This document shows positions 15,993 through 25,021 of a stretch of 64,000 nucleotides of DNA, piece by piece. The DNA is from Jeongeupia chitinilytica. Its GTDB lineage: Bacteria > Pseudomonadota > Gammaproteobacteria > Burkholderiales > Chitinibacteraceae. The notes under the pieces are model-generated. The model was given only the letters and a program-made list of their open reading frames with translations, made no database searches and was not told where the DNA came from. The stretch spans positions 186,001 through 250,000 of the forward strand of contig NZ_BMYO01000007.1 of the NCBI RefSeq assembly GCF_014652315.1, read 5' to 3'. The first letter of the stretch is position 1. Each line of letters starts with the position of its first letter. A program made the translations under genes and the position numbers.

Positions 15993-17221
15993 TATGCGGT
16001 ACCGTGGCGTTTTCGGTAAGACGCCAGGAAGCGGTCGAGCCGGCCCAGCGCATCGGTCAGATCGTCGGTATTGGGCAGGAAGACGACGCGGAAGTGGTCG
16101 GGCTGGTGCCAGTTGAAGCCGGTACCCTGCACCAGCAGCACTTTTTCCTGCACCAGAAAGTCGAGGATGAACTGCTGGTCGTCGGCAATCGGATACACGT
16201 TCAGGTCGAGCTTGGGGAACATGTACAGCGCGGCCTTGGGCTTGACGCAACTGACGCCGGGCATGGCGTTGAGCAGTTCGTGCGCGAGATCGCGCTGTTT
16301 GGCGAGCCGACCGCCCGGAGCAACGAGGTCGTCGATGCTCTGGTAACCGCCCAGCGCGGTCTGGATCGCGTACTGGCCGGGTACGTTGGCACAGAGCCGC
16401 ATGGTCGAGAGGATGTTCAGCCCCTCGATGTAGTCGCGGGCGATCTTCTTGTTGCCCGATACGATCATCCAGCCGGCGCGATAACCGCAGGCGCGGTAGT
16501 TCTTCGACAGGCCGTTGAAGGTGACGAACAGGATATCGTCGGCGAGCGACGCGATCGAAGTGTGCCTGGCGCCGTCGTACAGCACCTTATCGTAGATTTC
16601 GTCGGCGTAAATGATCAGCCCGTGCTCGCGGGCGATCTGCACCAGTTCGAGCAGGACCTCGTCCGGGTACAGTGCGCCGGTCGGGTTGTTCGGGTTGATG
16701 ATGACGAGGGCCTTGGTCTTGTCGCTGATCTTGGCGCGGATGTCGTCCAGCGCCGGCAGCCAGCCGTTGGCCTCGTCACAGAGGTAATGGCGCGGACGGC
16801 CGCCGGCAAGGCTGACCGCGGCGGTCCACAGCGGGTAGTCCGGCATCGGCACCAGCACTTCGTCGCCGTTGTTCAGCAGGCCCTGCATCGCCATCACGAT
16901 CAGCTCGGATGCGCCGTTGCCGATGTAGATGTCGTCGACGGTGACGCCGGCGATGTTCTTCTCCTGCGTGTAATGCATGATCGCCTTGCGCGACTGGAAC
17001 AGGCCCTTGCTGTCGACGTAGCCCGAGGCGTTCGGCAGGTTGCGGATCACGTCCTGTACCACTTCTTCCGGCGCATCGAAACCGAACGGCTGCAGGTTGC
17101 CGATGTTCAGCTTGATGATGCGCTGGCCTTCCTCTTCCATCTGCCGCGCTCGCTCCGGAATCGGGCCGCGGATTTCGTAGCAGACGTTGAGCAGTTTGTT
17201 CGACTTGAGGATGGCTTCCAT
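15992..17221 (-). CDS. alaA: AlaA-like PLP aminotransferase
   Basis: A 409-residue class I aminotransferase. The PLP lysine is in VTFNGLSKNYRACGYRAG, matching the glutamate-pyruvate aminotransferase AlaA signature, and NPNNPTGALYP binds the cofactor region. It would transfer amino groups between alanine and 2-oxoglutarate. In many betaproteobacteria this gene sits directly upstream of hom and thrC, as here. It is the first gene of the minus-strand operon. The promoter must lie between 17222 and 17358, a spacer shared with the divergent gene at 17359. Confidence 0.88.
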   Translation of the reverse strand: MEAILKSNKLLNVCYEIRGPIPERARQMEEEGQRIIKLNIGNLQPFGFDAPEEVVQDVIRNLPNASGYVDSKGLFQSRKAIMHYTQEKNIAGVTVDDIYIGNGASELIVMAMQGLLNNGDEVLVPMPDYPLWTAAVSLAGGRPRHYLCDEANGWLPALDDIRAKISDKTKALVIINPNNPTGALYPDEVLLELVQIAREHGLIIYADEIYDKVLYDGARHTSIASLADDILFVTFNGLSKNYRACGYRAGWMIVSGNKKIARDYIEGLNILSTMRLCANVPGQYAIQTALGGYQSIDDLVAPGGRLAKQRDLAHELLNAMPGVSCVKPKAALYMFPKLDLNVYPIADDQQFILDFLVQEKVLLVQGTGFNWHQPDHFRVVFLPNTDDLTDALGRLDRFLASYRKRHGTA

Positions 17222-17358
17222 GGCGATCTGGCCGGTATGGGGGTAGAGGAACTGACCATTCTATCGAAAGAATCATGCTGCGGTGCATACAGCAGGGGGC
17301 GACGATGCGGATGACAGTTCGGCTAGAATGGCGGCTGTACGCATCCGGACTTCGCCCC

Positions 17359-17727
17359 ATGAAACTGCACCACACCGTGACCGAGCATCTGAACCAGTTC
17401 GCCAGTTATGGCGAGGGCTTCGTCAAGGTCAACGATGTCCGTTACGAAGGCAGCCTGATCGTCACGCCCGAGGAAATCCGCGAGTGGCGGCCGGCCGATT
17501 TCGAGGCCCTGACGCCGGACGATTTTGCCGTGCTGCTCGAACTCAGGCCCGAACTGGTGCTGTTCGGCACCGGCAGCACCCTGCGCTTTCCGCACCCGCG
17601 CCTGACTGCCGCACTTGCTGCCGCCCGTGTCGGTTTCGATGCGATGGACACCGGCGCAATGTGCCGGACCTTCAACATCCTCACTGCCGAATCGCGACGC
17701 GTGGTGGCGGTGGTGCTTGGCGCCTGA
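17359..17727 (+). CDS. Mth938-like domain protein
   Basis: A 122-residue protein of the Mth938/DUF498 (NDUFAF3-like) family, recognisable by ELRPELVLFGTGSTLRFPHP and by the C-terminal MDTGAMCRTFNILTAESRRV. In eukaryotes the relative is a complex I assembly factor; in bacteria the role is not settled. Start ATG at 17359 chosen because the family begins shortly before the beta strand containing YGEGFVKVNDVRYEGSL. It is divergent from alaA and followed by the SOS operon without an obvious terminator. Confidence 0.85.
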   Translation: MKLHHTVTEHLNQFASYGEGFVKVNDVRYEGSLIVTPEEIREWRPADFEALTPDDFAVLLELRPELVLFGTGSTLRFPHPRLTAALAAARVGFDAMDTGAMCRTFNILTAESRRVVAVVLGA

Positions 17728-17811
17728 GTCGCCCGTACCCCCGTTTCCCGACCGGGCCGGCTTGATGCCGGCCCGATTCGTTTCTGCCGTTTGCCGGTTG
17801 TACTTGTGGTG

Positions 17812-17827
17812 TAGAACATTCGTTCTA
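17812..17827. promoter_or_regulatory. Palindromic SOS-type operator before imuA
   Basis: TAGAACATTCGTTCTA is a perfect inverted repeat (TAGAAC / GTTCTA, 4-base spacer) ending 12 bases before the imuA start. It overlaps a possible promoter, TTGTGG (17804) - 16 bp - TATATC (17826). GAAC-N4-GTTC is the core of Gram-positive-type LexA boxes, not the CTGT-N8-ACAG box of enteric LexA. Damage-inducible control is inferred from the genes downstream. Confidence 0.55.
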
Positions 17828-17839
17828 TATCATCAAGGC

Positions 17840-18520
17840 ATGGACACGCAGAATTCCAGTCTGGACGACGTGCTCAGGCATCCGGCGATCTGGCGCGGCG
17901 AGCAGGGCGCTGTGGCGCAGCCCTGCCTGCCGAGTGGCCATGCTGCACTCGACGCGGTACTGCCCGGCGGCGGCTGGCCGCGCGCCAGCGTCAGCGAACT
18001 CGTCGTCCGGCGACCGGGCAGTGGAGAACTGGCGCTGCTGTGGCCGGTGCTGCGGCGCTGCAACCAGCCGGTGGTGCTGATCCAGCCGCCGCTGCTGCCG
18101 TATGCGCCGGCATGGCAGGCCGCGGGCGTGGCGCTGACGCGGCTGATCTGGGTGAGGCCGGCCAGCCGGGCCGACGCGCTGTGGGCCATGGAGCAGGCGT
18201 TGCGAGAACCGGGCTGCGGCGCGGTGCTCGGCTGGATGGACGGGGTCGACGACCGGGCTGCCCGGCGGCTGTTGCTGGCCAGCCGCGAAGGAGGGGGCTG
18301 CGGCTTCCTGCTGTGCGCCCGTGCGGCGGGAGCGTCGCCATTGCCGTTGCGGCTCGCACTCGAGGCGACACCGGCCGGGCCGGCGGTGCGGGTACTCAAG
18401 CGTCGCGGTTCACCGCTGGCCGAGGCCATCATGTTGACGGAGACAAACCATGCTCTGGCTGGCGCTGTACCTGCCGACCTTGCCGCTGGACGTCTGTCCG
18501 GCCACCGAAACGCCGCCTAG
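17840..18520 (+). CDS. imuA: ImuA, SOS mutagenesis RecA-like protein
   Basis: A 226-residue RecA/SulA-related protein of the translesion synthesis cassette. Visible landmarks are SGHAALDAVLPGGGWPRASVSELV, close to the RecA fold start, and LLASREGGGCGFLLCARAAG. ImuA partners ImuB and DnaE2 in damage-induced mutagenesis. Start at ATG 17840, just after the palindromic operator. Its 3' end overlaps imuB by 71 bases in another frame, so the pair is translationally coupled. Proteins of this type lack a clear Walker A, as here. Confidence 0.88.
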   Translation: MDTQNSSLDDVLRHPAIWRGEQGAVAQPCLPSGHAALDAVLPGGGWPRASVSELVVRRPGSGELALLWPVLRRCNQPVVLIQPPLLPYAPAWQAAGVALTRLIWVRPASRADALWAMEQALREPGCGAVLGWMDGVDDRAARRLLLASREGGGCGFLLCARAAGASPLPLRLALEATPAGPAVRVLKRRGSPLAEAIMLTETNHALAGAVPADLAAGRLSGHRNAA

Positions 18521-19922
18521 GCCCAGGCTGGTGGTCGAGTCGGCGGGCCGGCTCGAGCGCGTGGTTGTTGCCGATGCGCTGGCGCAATCGCTGGGCATCC
18601 GTGCCGGGATCAGGCTCTCCGCTGCGCTGGCGCTGGCCAACGAGCTGTCGGTGCACCGGCGCCGGCCGCAGGCCGAAGCCGAGGCGCTGCAGGCGCTGGC
18701 CTGCTGGGCGCAGCAGTTCACGCCGACCGTGGTCGTGGTCGGGCCGGCCATGCTGCTGCTCGAAATCGGTGGTTGCCTGCGCTATTTCGGCGGACTGGCA
18801 GCGCTGCGCGAGCGGGTCGAGGCCGGGCTGGCATCGCTCGGTTATGCCGCGCAGAGTGCCTGCGCGCCGACACCGCTGGCCGCGTGCTGGCGGGCCGGGC
18901 AGGGCGAGGCGGCGGCCATCGTCGAGCCCGCCGGGCTCCGCGCCGGCATCGCCGCCCTGCCGCTGGCGGTGCTGCCGCTGGAAGCGCGCCAGCAAGACGG
19001 GCTGGCGCAGCTCGGCGTGACGACGCTGGCCGAACTGATGGCGCTGCCCGGCGCCGGGGTGGCGCGACGCTTCGGCCCTGATGTCGGCCTGTGGCTGGAC
19101 CGGGCGCTCGGCATCGTTGCCGACCCGCGCGTGGCCTTCGTGCCGCCGGCGCGCTTTGTCCGCTGCATCGACCTCGACTATCCGTTCGAACACGTCGACG
19201 TTTTCCTCCGGCTGGCCGAGCGCTTGCTGACCGAGCTGGCCGGCTTTCTCGGCGGGCGCGGCCTCGGCGTGCAGTCGCTGTGTTTCCGCTTCGTGTACGA
19301 CGATCTGCCGGCCACCGAGCTCGACGTCGGTTTCGGCCGGCCGCTGCGCCGGCTCGGCGACATGCTCGCGGTGCTGCGCGAGCGTGCCGAGCGGATCACG
19401 CTCGCCGCGCCGGTGTTCGCGGTCGAAGTACGTGCCGACCGGCTGCAACCGCTCGATGGGCAGGCCTTGCCGCTGCTCGACCGGCAACTGGGGCACGGCG
19501 ATCTGCCGCTGCTGCTGGCGCGCTTGCGGGCGCGGCTGGGGGACGAGGCGGTCTGCAGCATCGCCACCGTGGCCGATCACCGGCCCGAGCGGGCGTGGCG
19601 GATCGTCGCCGATGCTGAAGCCGGCACGCTGCTTCCCGGCGGAGGGCCGCCCTCCGGTGGTCAGGCCATCGACGATCGCTCCATCGGTGCACGACCGGGC
19701 TGGCTGCTGCCCGAGCCGCTGGCGCTGGCCGTGCGTGATCAGCGGCCCTGGCACGACGAACCGCTGCGTGCCATCGGCCGGCCCGAACGGATCGAGTCGG
19801 GCTGGTGGGATGACGGCAGCACGGTGCGCGACTACTGGCAGGCCGTGGGTCCGTCGGGGCGGCGGTACTGGATTTTCCAGGACCGGCACGAGCTCGGCTG
19901 GTGGTTGCACGGGATCTTCTGA
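18450..19922 (+). CDS. imuB: ImuB, catalytically inactive Y-family polymerase homologue
   Basis: A 490-residue DinB-like protein starting MLWLALYLPTLPLDVC. The acidic metal-binding residues expected in the first strand of active Y-family polymerases (DxD-type) are replaced by LALYLPTLPL, the usual ImuB condition. It acts as a hub linking ImuA, DnaE2 and the sliding clamp. The helix-hairpin region (DGLAQLGVTTLAELMALPGA) and little-finger-like segment follow. The C-terminal tail is WWDDGSTVRDYW, as in other ImuB proteins. It is followed one base later by dnaE2. Confidence 0.9.
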   Translation: MLWLALYLPTLPLDVCPATETPPRPRLVVESAGRLERVVVADALAQSLGIRAGIRLSAALALANELSVHRRRPQAEAEALQALACWAQQFTPTVVVVGPAMLLLEIGGCLRYFGGLAALRERVEAGLASLGYAAQSACAPTPLAACWRAGQGEAAAIVEPAGLRAGIAALPLAVLPLEARQQDGLAQLGVTTLAELMALPGAGVARRFGPDVGLWLDRALGIVADPRVAFVPPARFVRCIDLDYPFEHVDVFLRLAERLLTELAGFLGGRGLGVQSLCFRFVYDDLPATELDVGFGRPLRRLGDMLAVLRERAERITLAAPVFAVEVRADRLQPLDGQALPLLDRQLGHGDLPLLLARLRARLGDEAVCSIATVADHRPERAWRIVADAEAGTLLPGGGPPSGGQAIDDRSIGARPGWLLPEPLALAVRDQRPWHDEPLRAIGRPERIESGWWDDGSTVRDYWQAVGPSGRRYWIFQDRHELGWWLHGIF

Positions 19923-19923
19923 G

Positions 19924-22900
19924 ATGCACGATCTGGCCCTGAGCCGCGCATCGCAGGACGCGACGACGCTGCCCGATTATGCCGAGCTGCACTGCCTGTC
20001 GAACTTTTCGTTCCAGCGTGGTGCCTCGCATGCCGAGGAACTGGTCGAGCGGGCGCGCGATCTGGGCTACACGGCGCTGGCGATCACCGACGAATGCTCG
20101 CTCGCCGGCATCGTCCGTGCTCACCGCGCTGCCAAGGCACTCGGACTGAAGCTGGTTGTCGGCGCCGAATTCGTGCTCGACGATGGCCTGAAACTGCTGC
20201 TGCTGGCCCCCGACAAGCCTGCCTACGGCGATCTGGCGGAACTGATTTCCCGCGGCCGGCGCAATGCCGCCAAGGGCGAATACCGGCTGGGCCGGACGGA
20301 TGTCGCCGATTTCGCCGGCCGCCTGCTGGCGTTGTGGCTGCCCCCGGCGGCGCCCGACCCGGCCGACGGGCTGTGGCTGGCCGGACATTTTGCCGGCCGC
20401 AGCTGGATTGCCGCCGAGCTGCTGGCGGGCCCCGACGATGCAGGCCGGCTGGCGCAATTGCGCTGGCTGGCGACGGAGACCGGATTGCGGTGTGCCGCCG
20501 CCGGCGACGTGCACATGCATTCGCGTACGCGCAAACCCTTGCAGGACGTGCTGACGGCCATTCGTCTCGGCAAGCCGGTGGCGCAGTGCGGCATGGCGCT
20601 GCAACCGAATGCCGAACGCCATCTGCGTCACCGCGCCCGGCTGGCCCAGGTGTACCCGGCGGCGTGGCTGGCCGAGTCGGTGGCGATCGCCGCGCGCTGT
20701 CGCTTTTCGCTCGACGAACTGCGCTACGAATACCCGGACGAACTGGTGCCGGCCGGCCTGACGCCGGCAGCGCACCTGCGCGCGCTGACCGAGACCGGGC
20801 TGGCGCGGCGTTACCCGGCCGGCGCACCGGCCAAGGTCGTGACGCAGGTCGATGCCGAGCTGACCCTGATCGCCCGGATGCAGTACGAGGCCTACTTCCT
20901 CACCGTCGAGGACATCGTCGCGTTTGCCCGCAGCCGCGGCATCCTGTGCCAGGGGCGCGGTTCGGCGGCCAACTCGGCGGTGTGTTACGTACTGGGGATC
21001 ACCGAGGTCGACCCGGAAAACGGCAACCTGCTGTTCGAGCGTTTCGTTTCGACCGAACGCGACGAGCCGCCGGACATCGATGTCGATTTCGAGCACGACC
21101 GGCGCGAGGAAGTGATCCAGTACCTGTACCGCAAGTACGGCCGCGACCGTGCCGCACTGGCGGCGACGGTGATCACCTACCGCACCAAGTCGTCGCTGCG
21201 TGATGTCGGCCGGGCGCTTGGCCTGTCCGAAGACCAGCTCGACCGCCTGACGCGTTCGCTGGCGTGGTGGGACGACCGGAAGGCGCTGGCGCAGCGGATG
21301 ATCGAGGTCGGTCTTGATCCGGACAGCCTGCCGGTCCAGCAGCTGCTGCGACTGACCGGCACGCTGCGCGGTTTTCCGCGCCACCTGTCGCAGCATGTCG
21401 GCGGTTTCGTCATCTCGCGCGGGCCGCTTTCGAGGCTGGTGCCGATCGAGAACGCGGCGATGGCGGACCGGACCGTGATCGAGTGGGACAAGGACGACCT
21501 GGACACCGTCGGACTGCTCAAGGTCGACGTGCTGGCATTGGGGATGCTGTCGGCGTTGCGGCGCACGCTGCAGCTGGTCTCCGGCCTGCGGCGGACGCCG
21601 ATGAGCCTGCAGCGGATTCCGCACGAGGACCCGGCGGTTTACGGGATGCTCAGCCGTGCGGACAGCATCGGCGTGTTCCAGGTCGAAAGCCGGGCGCAGA
21701 TGAGCATGCTGCCGCGGCTGCGACCCAATACCTTCTACGATCTGGTGATCGAGGTCGCCATTGTCCGGCCCGGGCCGATCCAGGGCGGCATGGTCCACCC
21801 GTACCTGCAGCGCAAGCAGGGGCGGGAAAAAGTGACGTACGAGAGTCCGGCGATCGAAGCCGTACTCAAGCGCACGCTCGGCGTGCCGATTTTCCAGGAG
21901 CAGGTGATGCAGATCGCCGTTGTCGCCGCCGGCTATTCACCGGGCGATGCCGACCAGTTGCGCCGGTCGATGGCGGCATGGCGGCGTACCGGCAAGCTCG
22001 AACAGCATCGCGAGAAGCTGGTCGGCGGCATGCTCGAACGCGGTTATTCGGCCGACTTTGCCGAGCGCATCTTCAGGCAGATCGAAGGCTTCGCCGAGTA
22101 CGGCTTTCCCGAGTCGCACGCGGCGAGCTTTGCCATCCTCGTCTACGCGTCGGCATGGCTCAAACATTACGAACCGGCGGCGTTCTGCTGCGGCCTGCTC
22201 AACTCGCTGCCGATGGGCTTCTACTCGGCGTCGCAACTGATTCAGGATGCGCGCCGGCACGATGTCGAGGTCCGGCCGGTCGATGTCCAGCTGAGCGACT
22301 GGGACTGCACGCTCGAATATTCGGGCGAGTCGGTGGCGGGGCGGCAACCGGCGGTGCGGCTCGGTTTGCGGCAGGTAAAGGGATTGGGCGAGGAGACGGG
22401 CCGACGCATCGTTGCCGCGCGGCCGGCGGGTGGCTATGCATCGGTCGATCAGCTGCTGAGGCTGAGCAGTGCCGACCCGCGCACGCTGGCGGCGCTGACC
22501 GAATCCGACGCGCTGGCCGCGCTTGCCGGCCACCGGCGCGAGGCATGGTGGCAGGTCAGCGGGGCCGGGGTGCAGCAGGATCTGGCGCTGGTCGAGCCCG
22601 ATGCCGTACCGGGGCTGCCACCGCTGTCACTGGGCAAGGACATCGTCGCCGACTACCGTGCGACCGGGCTGAGCCTGCGCGCGCATCCGGTCGGCCTGCT
22701 GCGCGCGCGGCTGAAAAAAGAAAGATTGCTGACCGCGGCCGAGCTGGCGGCGGCACCGAACGGCATGTCCGCACGCGCCTGCGGTCTGGTCGTCGGCCGC
22801 CAGCGGCCCGCGACGGCGACCGGCGTGGTGTTCGTCACGCTCGAGGACGAGACCGGCAACGTCAACGTCATCGTCTGGAGCGATCTGGCCGAGCGGCAGC

Positions 22901-23046
22901 GGCGCGAGCTGCTCGGTTCGCAGCTTCTGGCGGTTTACGGCGTGGTGCAGCGAGAGGGTGACGTCGTGCACCTGCTGGCGAAACGGCTGGCCGACAGGAG
23001 CGACTGGCTGGGCGAGTTGCAGGTCGGCAGCCGCGACTTCCACTGA
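19924..23046 (+). CDS. dnaE2: Error-prone DNA polymerase DnaE2
   Basis: A 1040-residue C-family polymerase of the DnaE2/ImuC type. It has an N-terminal PHP domain (YAELHCLSNFSFQRGASHAEE), a catalytic palm with PPDIDVDFEHDRREEV and the aspartates of GLLKVDVLALGML, helix-hairpin-helix segments, and a C-terminal OB fold (VFVTLEDETGNVNVIVWSDL). It carries out error-prone synthesis over lesions during the SOS response. The ATG follows the imuB stop by one base. Length matches the family and is shorter than replicative DnaE (~1150). Confidence 0.95.
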   Translation: MHDLALSRASQDATTLPDYAELHCLSNFSFQRGASHAEELVERARDLGYTALAITDECSLAGIVRAHRAAKALGLKLVVGAEFVLDDGLKLLLLAPDKPAYGDLAELISRGRRNAAKGEYRLGRTDVADFAGRLLALWLPPAAPDPADGLWLAGHFAGRSWIAAELLAGPDDAGRLAQLRWLATETGLRCAAAGDVHMHSRTRKPLQDVLTAIRLGKPVAQCGMALQPNAERHLRHRARLAQVYPAAWLAESVAIAARCRFSLDELRYEYPDELVPAGLTPAAHLRALTETGLARRYPAGAPAKVVTQVDAELTLIARMQYEAYFLTVEDIVAFARSRGILCQGRGSAANSAVCYVLGITEVDPENGNLLFERFVSTERDEPPDIDVDFEHDRREEVIQYLYRKYGRDRAALAATVITYRTKSSLRDVGRALGLSEDQLDRLTRSLAWWDDRKALAQRMIEVGLDPDSLPVQQLLRLTGTLRGFPRHLSQHVGGFVISRGPLSRLVPIENAAMADRTVIEWDKDDLDTVGLLKVDVLALGMLSALRRTLQLVSGLRRTPMSLQRIPHEDPAVYGMLSRADSIGVFQVESRAQMSMLPRLRPNTFYDLVIEVAIVRPGPIQGGMVHPYLQRKQGREKVTYESPAIEAVLKRTLGVPIFQEQVMQIAVVAAGYSPGDADQLRRSMAAWRRTGKLEQHREKLVGGMLERGYSADFAERIFRQIEGFAEYGFPESHAASFAILVYASAWLKHYEPAAFCCGLLNSLPMGFYSASQLIQDARRHDVEVRPVDVQLSDWDCTLEYSGESVAGRQPAVRLGLRQVKGLGEETGRRIVAARPAGGYASVDQLLRLSSADPRTLAALTESDALAALAGHRREAWWQVSGAGVQQDLALVEPDAVPGLPPLSLGKDIVADYRATGLSLRAHPVGLLRARLKKERLLTAAELAAAPNGMSARACGLVVGRQRPATATGVVFVTLEDETGNVNVIVWSDLAERQRRELLGSQLLAVYGVVQREGDVVHLLAKRLADRSDWLGELQVGSRDFH

Positions 23047-23049
23047 GGC

Positions 23050-23460
23050 TCAGGCGCGCCGGCGCTGACGCACACGCACTACCAGACTGGCGAGCAGTGC
23101 CGCCAGCGGTCCGACCAGCAGCAAATCCCAGAGCGGGATGAACAGCAGGCCGATGGCGGCGGTCGACGAGCGCGACAGGTAGAACACGCTGTAGAGCATG
23201 CTGGCGTCCGCGAGCAGGCAGGCCAGCGCATAGGCAACGCCGGGCAAGGGGCTGCCCAGTGTGAACGTGTGCCGCCTGTCGCCGGCAGGGCGCGACCGCA
23301 TCAGCCAGGCCGCGACCGCGTACGGTGCACACAGCCACAGGTAAAGCCCCGCGGCGAAAGGCGTGAGCCCGTCGGCAAAGCGCAGCAGCATGCCAAGGTG
23401 CAGCAGCGGGCCGAGCAGTGCCAGCAGGCGCAGTCGGCGGCGTTGGCGAAGGTCGTCCAT
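23050..23460 (-). CDS. Small inner-membrane protein, unknown function
   Basis: A 136-residue protein with about four hydrophobic segments (LLALLGPLLHLGMLL; LYLWLCAPYAVAAWL; GVAYALACLLADASML; LLFIPLWDLLLVGPLAALL) and a basic C-terminus (RVRQRRRA). I do not recognise the family. It is the last member of the minus-strand run that begins at 26149 and lies 38 bases below the WWN-repeat protein, with its stop three bases from the dnaE2 stop (convergent). It may be a helper of the secreted proteins or unrelated. Confidence 0.6.
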   Translation of the reverse strand: MDDLRQRRRLRLLALLGPLLHLGMLLRFADGLTPFAAGLYLWLCAPYAVAAWLMRSRPAGDRRHTFTLGSPLPGVAYALACLLADASMLYSVFYLSRSSTAAIGLLFIPLWDLLLVGPLAALLASLVVRVRQRRRA

Positions 23461-23498
23461 GCGATGGGCTCCGGAAAGGGCGACGGTGGCCGAGGGGC

Positions 23499-24068
23499 TT
23501 AAAGGTGCGAGGTGCACTCGCCACGGCCGGCGTTGCGGATCTCGCCGATCTGGCGGTTGCCGGTGATCGGCACGTCGGCACAACGGCCTGCGGCATCGTT
23601 CCACCAGAGCTGGCGGCCGTCGAGTGCGTTCGAGTACACCAGCTGGTAGCCGCGCTGCTGCATTTCGCGTTGCGCATACGATAGCCCCTGATGGTCCAGA
23701 TCGGCGAGTTCGACGGCTGCGCCGCCATGATCCCGGCGGCGGGCCTGAGGCCGGTCCTGGCTGGCTTGCGTCCGCCGCTGGTACATCCGGCATTCGCTTG
23801 CCGACGCGTTCTCGACGTCGCTGATCCGGGCACGGGCGCCGATCTTGAGCCGGGCGCAGGTGTTGCTGTCCTGGTTCCACCACACCTGATCGCCGTCGTT
23901 CAGCGACACCAGCCGGTAGCCGCGCTCCTGCAGCGTGCGCTGGGCGAAGTCCAGTCCCTGGTCATTGATGTCGGCCAGTTCGATCGCCGCGTTGCCGGCG
24001 CGGGCCGGCAAGGCAACGAGGGCAGGGGCCGCCAGCAGTACGGCGGTGACGAGGGATGCGATACGCAT
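23499..24068 (-). CDS. Secreted protein with two WWN/Cys modules
   Basis: A 189-residue exported protein with signal peptide MRIASLVTAVLLAAPALVALPARA. The mature part is two copies of a ~65-residue module (about residues 26-90 and 118-185). The shared pattern is IELAD/VELAD, QGLxxAQRxxQxRGYxLV, WWN, then two Cys about 24-26 residues apart. Each copy could be closed by one disulfide. The two linking segments are rich in Gln/Arg. The same module occurs at 24344 and 25361. Function unknown; the periplasm or cell surface is the likely site. CAAGGAGAACCTC precedes the ATG. Confidence 0.75.
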   Translation of the reverse strand: MRIASLVTAVLLAAPALVALPARAGNAAIELADINDQGLDFAQRTLQERGYRLVSLNDGDQVWWNQDSNTCARLKIGARARISDVENASASECRMYQRRTQASQDRPQARRRDHGGAAVELADLDHQGLSYAQREMQQRGYQLVYSNALDGRQLWWNDAAGRCADVPITGNRQIGEIRNAGRGECTSHL

Positions 24069-24108
24069 GAGGTTCTCCTTGAATCCGGGTCGTTCGTGCC
24101 CGGTGGGC

Positions 24109-24321
24109 TTAGCCGCAAATCAGTGCGTGCGGAATCCGGTGCCGTTCGGTACCGTCGATTTCCACCTGCCAGTCGCAGCCTTGTCGTTGCCAGCGCAGAT
24201 CGGCGTGATCGTTGCTGCTAAAGCGGTTGTTGCGGAACTGCAGCACGCGGAATGCGCCGGGCTGGCCGTTGCGTGGCAGCCAGATCTCCGTGATCGCGCG
24301 GCGTGGGTGGCGCAGTTTCAT
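24109..24321 (-). CDS. Small protein of unknown function
   Basis: A 70-residue protein, MKLRHPRRAITEIW... with GCDWQVEIDG and a C-terminal HALICG. There is no signal peptide or membrane segment. It has two Cys. The frame is credible because it fills the gap between two exported-protein genes on the same strand, with GGGAG 6 bases before the ATG, and the spacing to both neighbours is short (22 and 40 bases). The family is not recognised. It might be a cytoplasmic partner of the surrounding proteins. Confidence 0.5.
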   Translation of the reverse strand: MKLRHPRRAITEIWLPRNGQPGAFRVLQFRNNRFSSNDHADLRWQRQGCDWQVEIDGTERHRIPHALICG

Positions 24322-24343
24322 CGCCGGCTCCCGGCTGCGCCGC

Positions 24344-24976
24344 TCAGCGGCACCGGGCCGCGTCGACCTGGGTCAACTCGGTGTAGCGGCCGTTGGCAGT
24401 CGCGACCCGAACACATTGCTGTGCCTGAGCGTTCCACCACAGCGTGTAGCTTTTGCCGCTGTGCTTGTAGCCGTCGACATTGCTGAAGCCGCGCTGGGTC
24501 AGTGCCGTTTCGCCACCGGCGGCGCGCGCATCGACCAGATCCGAGACGTCGACCGTTGCGGTCTGGGCTGGCTTGGCGGCCGGTGAGTCGTTGATCGCGA
24601 GCTGGAGCGTGTACGCGCTGGTCTTGCCCGACGACGCGGCAGCACCCATCTGGTAGACGCGCACGGTGTAGTTGCCGTCGTGCGGCAGCGGGATGCTGGC
24701 GTGACTGCCGTTGATCGAACCGTTGTACAAGGCGGTATCGGTGCCGGTCGGCAGCACGTTGAAGTAGACGCTGCCCGGCTTGAGGTCGACGACCAGCGTC
24801 TGGCCGGCGCGCGCGCCGAGTACGTAGTCGCGTACCTCCCTGCCGGCAAGCTTGTGCTGGAACCGGGTCGACGAGGCGCCGCGGGCGAAACGGACGGTCT
24901 GGGTGGTATCGGCAGCATGTCCAACCGCCGGAAGGGATACTGCAATGCTCAGCACGAGTAGCGAAGCGCGAAACAT
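24344..24976 (-). CDS. Secreted protein: beta-sandwich domain plus WWN module
   Basis: A 210-residue exported protein. After the signal peptide (MFRASLLVLSIAVSLPAVGHAA) comes a ~105-residue domain with GQTLVVDLKPGSVYFNVLP and DGNYTVRVYQM, a pattern like pre-peptidase C-terminal (PPC) beta-sandwich domains. The C-terminal ~65 residues are a WWN module (VDVSDLVDARAAGGETALTQ, RGF, LWWN, Cys, GRYTELTQVD, Cys). The C-terminal module is closest to that of 25361. ACCAAGGAGAACCCTT precedes the ATG. The function is unknown; fusion to a PPC-like domain suggests an extracytoplasmic binding role. Confidence 0.7.
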   Translation of the reverse strand: MFRASLLVLSIAVSLPAVGHAADTTQTVRFARGASSTRFQHKLAGREVRDYVLGARAGQTLVVDLKPGSVYFNVLPTGTDTALYNGSINGSHASIPLPHDGNYTVRVYQMGAAASSGKTSAYTLQLAINDSPAAKPAQTATVDVSDLVDARAAGGETALTQRGFSNVDGYKHSGKSYTLWWNAQAQQCVRVATANGRYTELTQVDAARCR

Positions 24977-25021
24977 AAGGGTTCTCCTTGGTACCGGATG
25001 CGCGGCACCGTGAGGGGTGGG

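Noticed and set aside
17791..17831. Enteric-type LexA box (CTGT-N8-ACAG) before imuA
   Set aside because: No such motif is present; only the GAAC-N4-GTTC palindrome is seen.
19396..21798. Minus-strand open frame of 800 codons opposite imuB and dnaE2
   Set aside because: Arg/Gln/Pro-rich translation typical of antisense GC-rich frames; dnaE2 on the other strand is certain.
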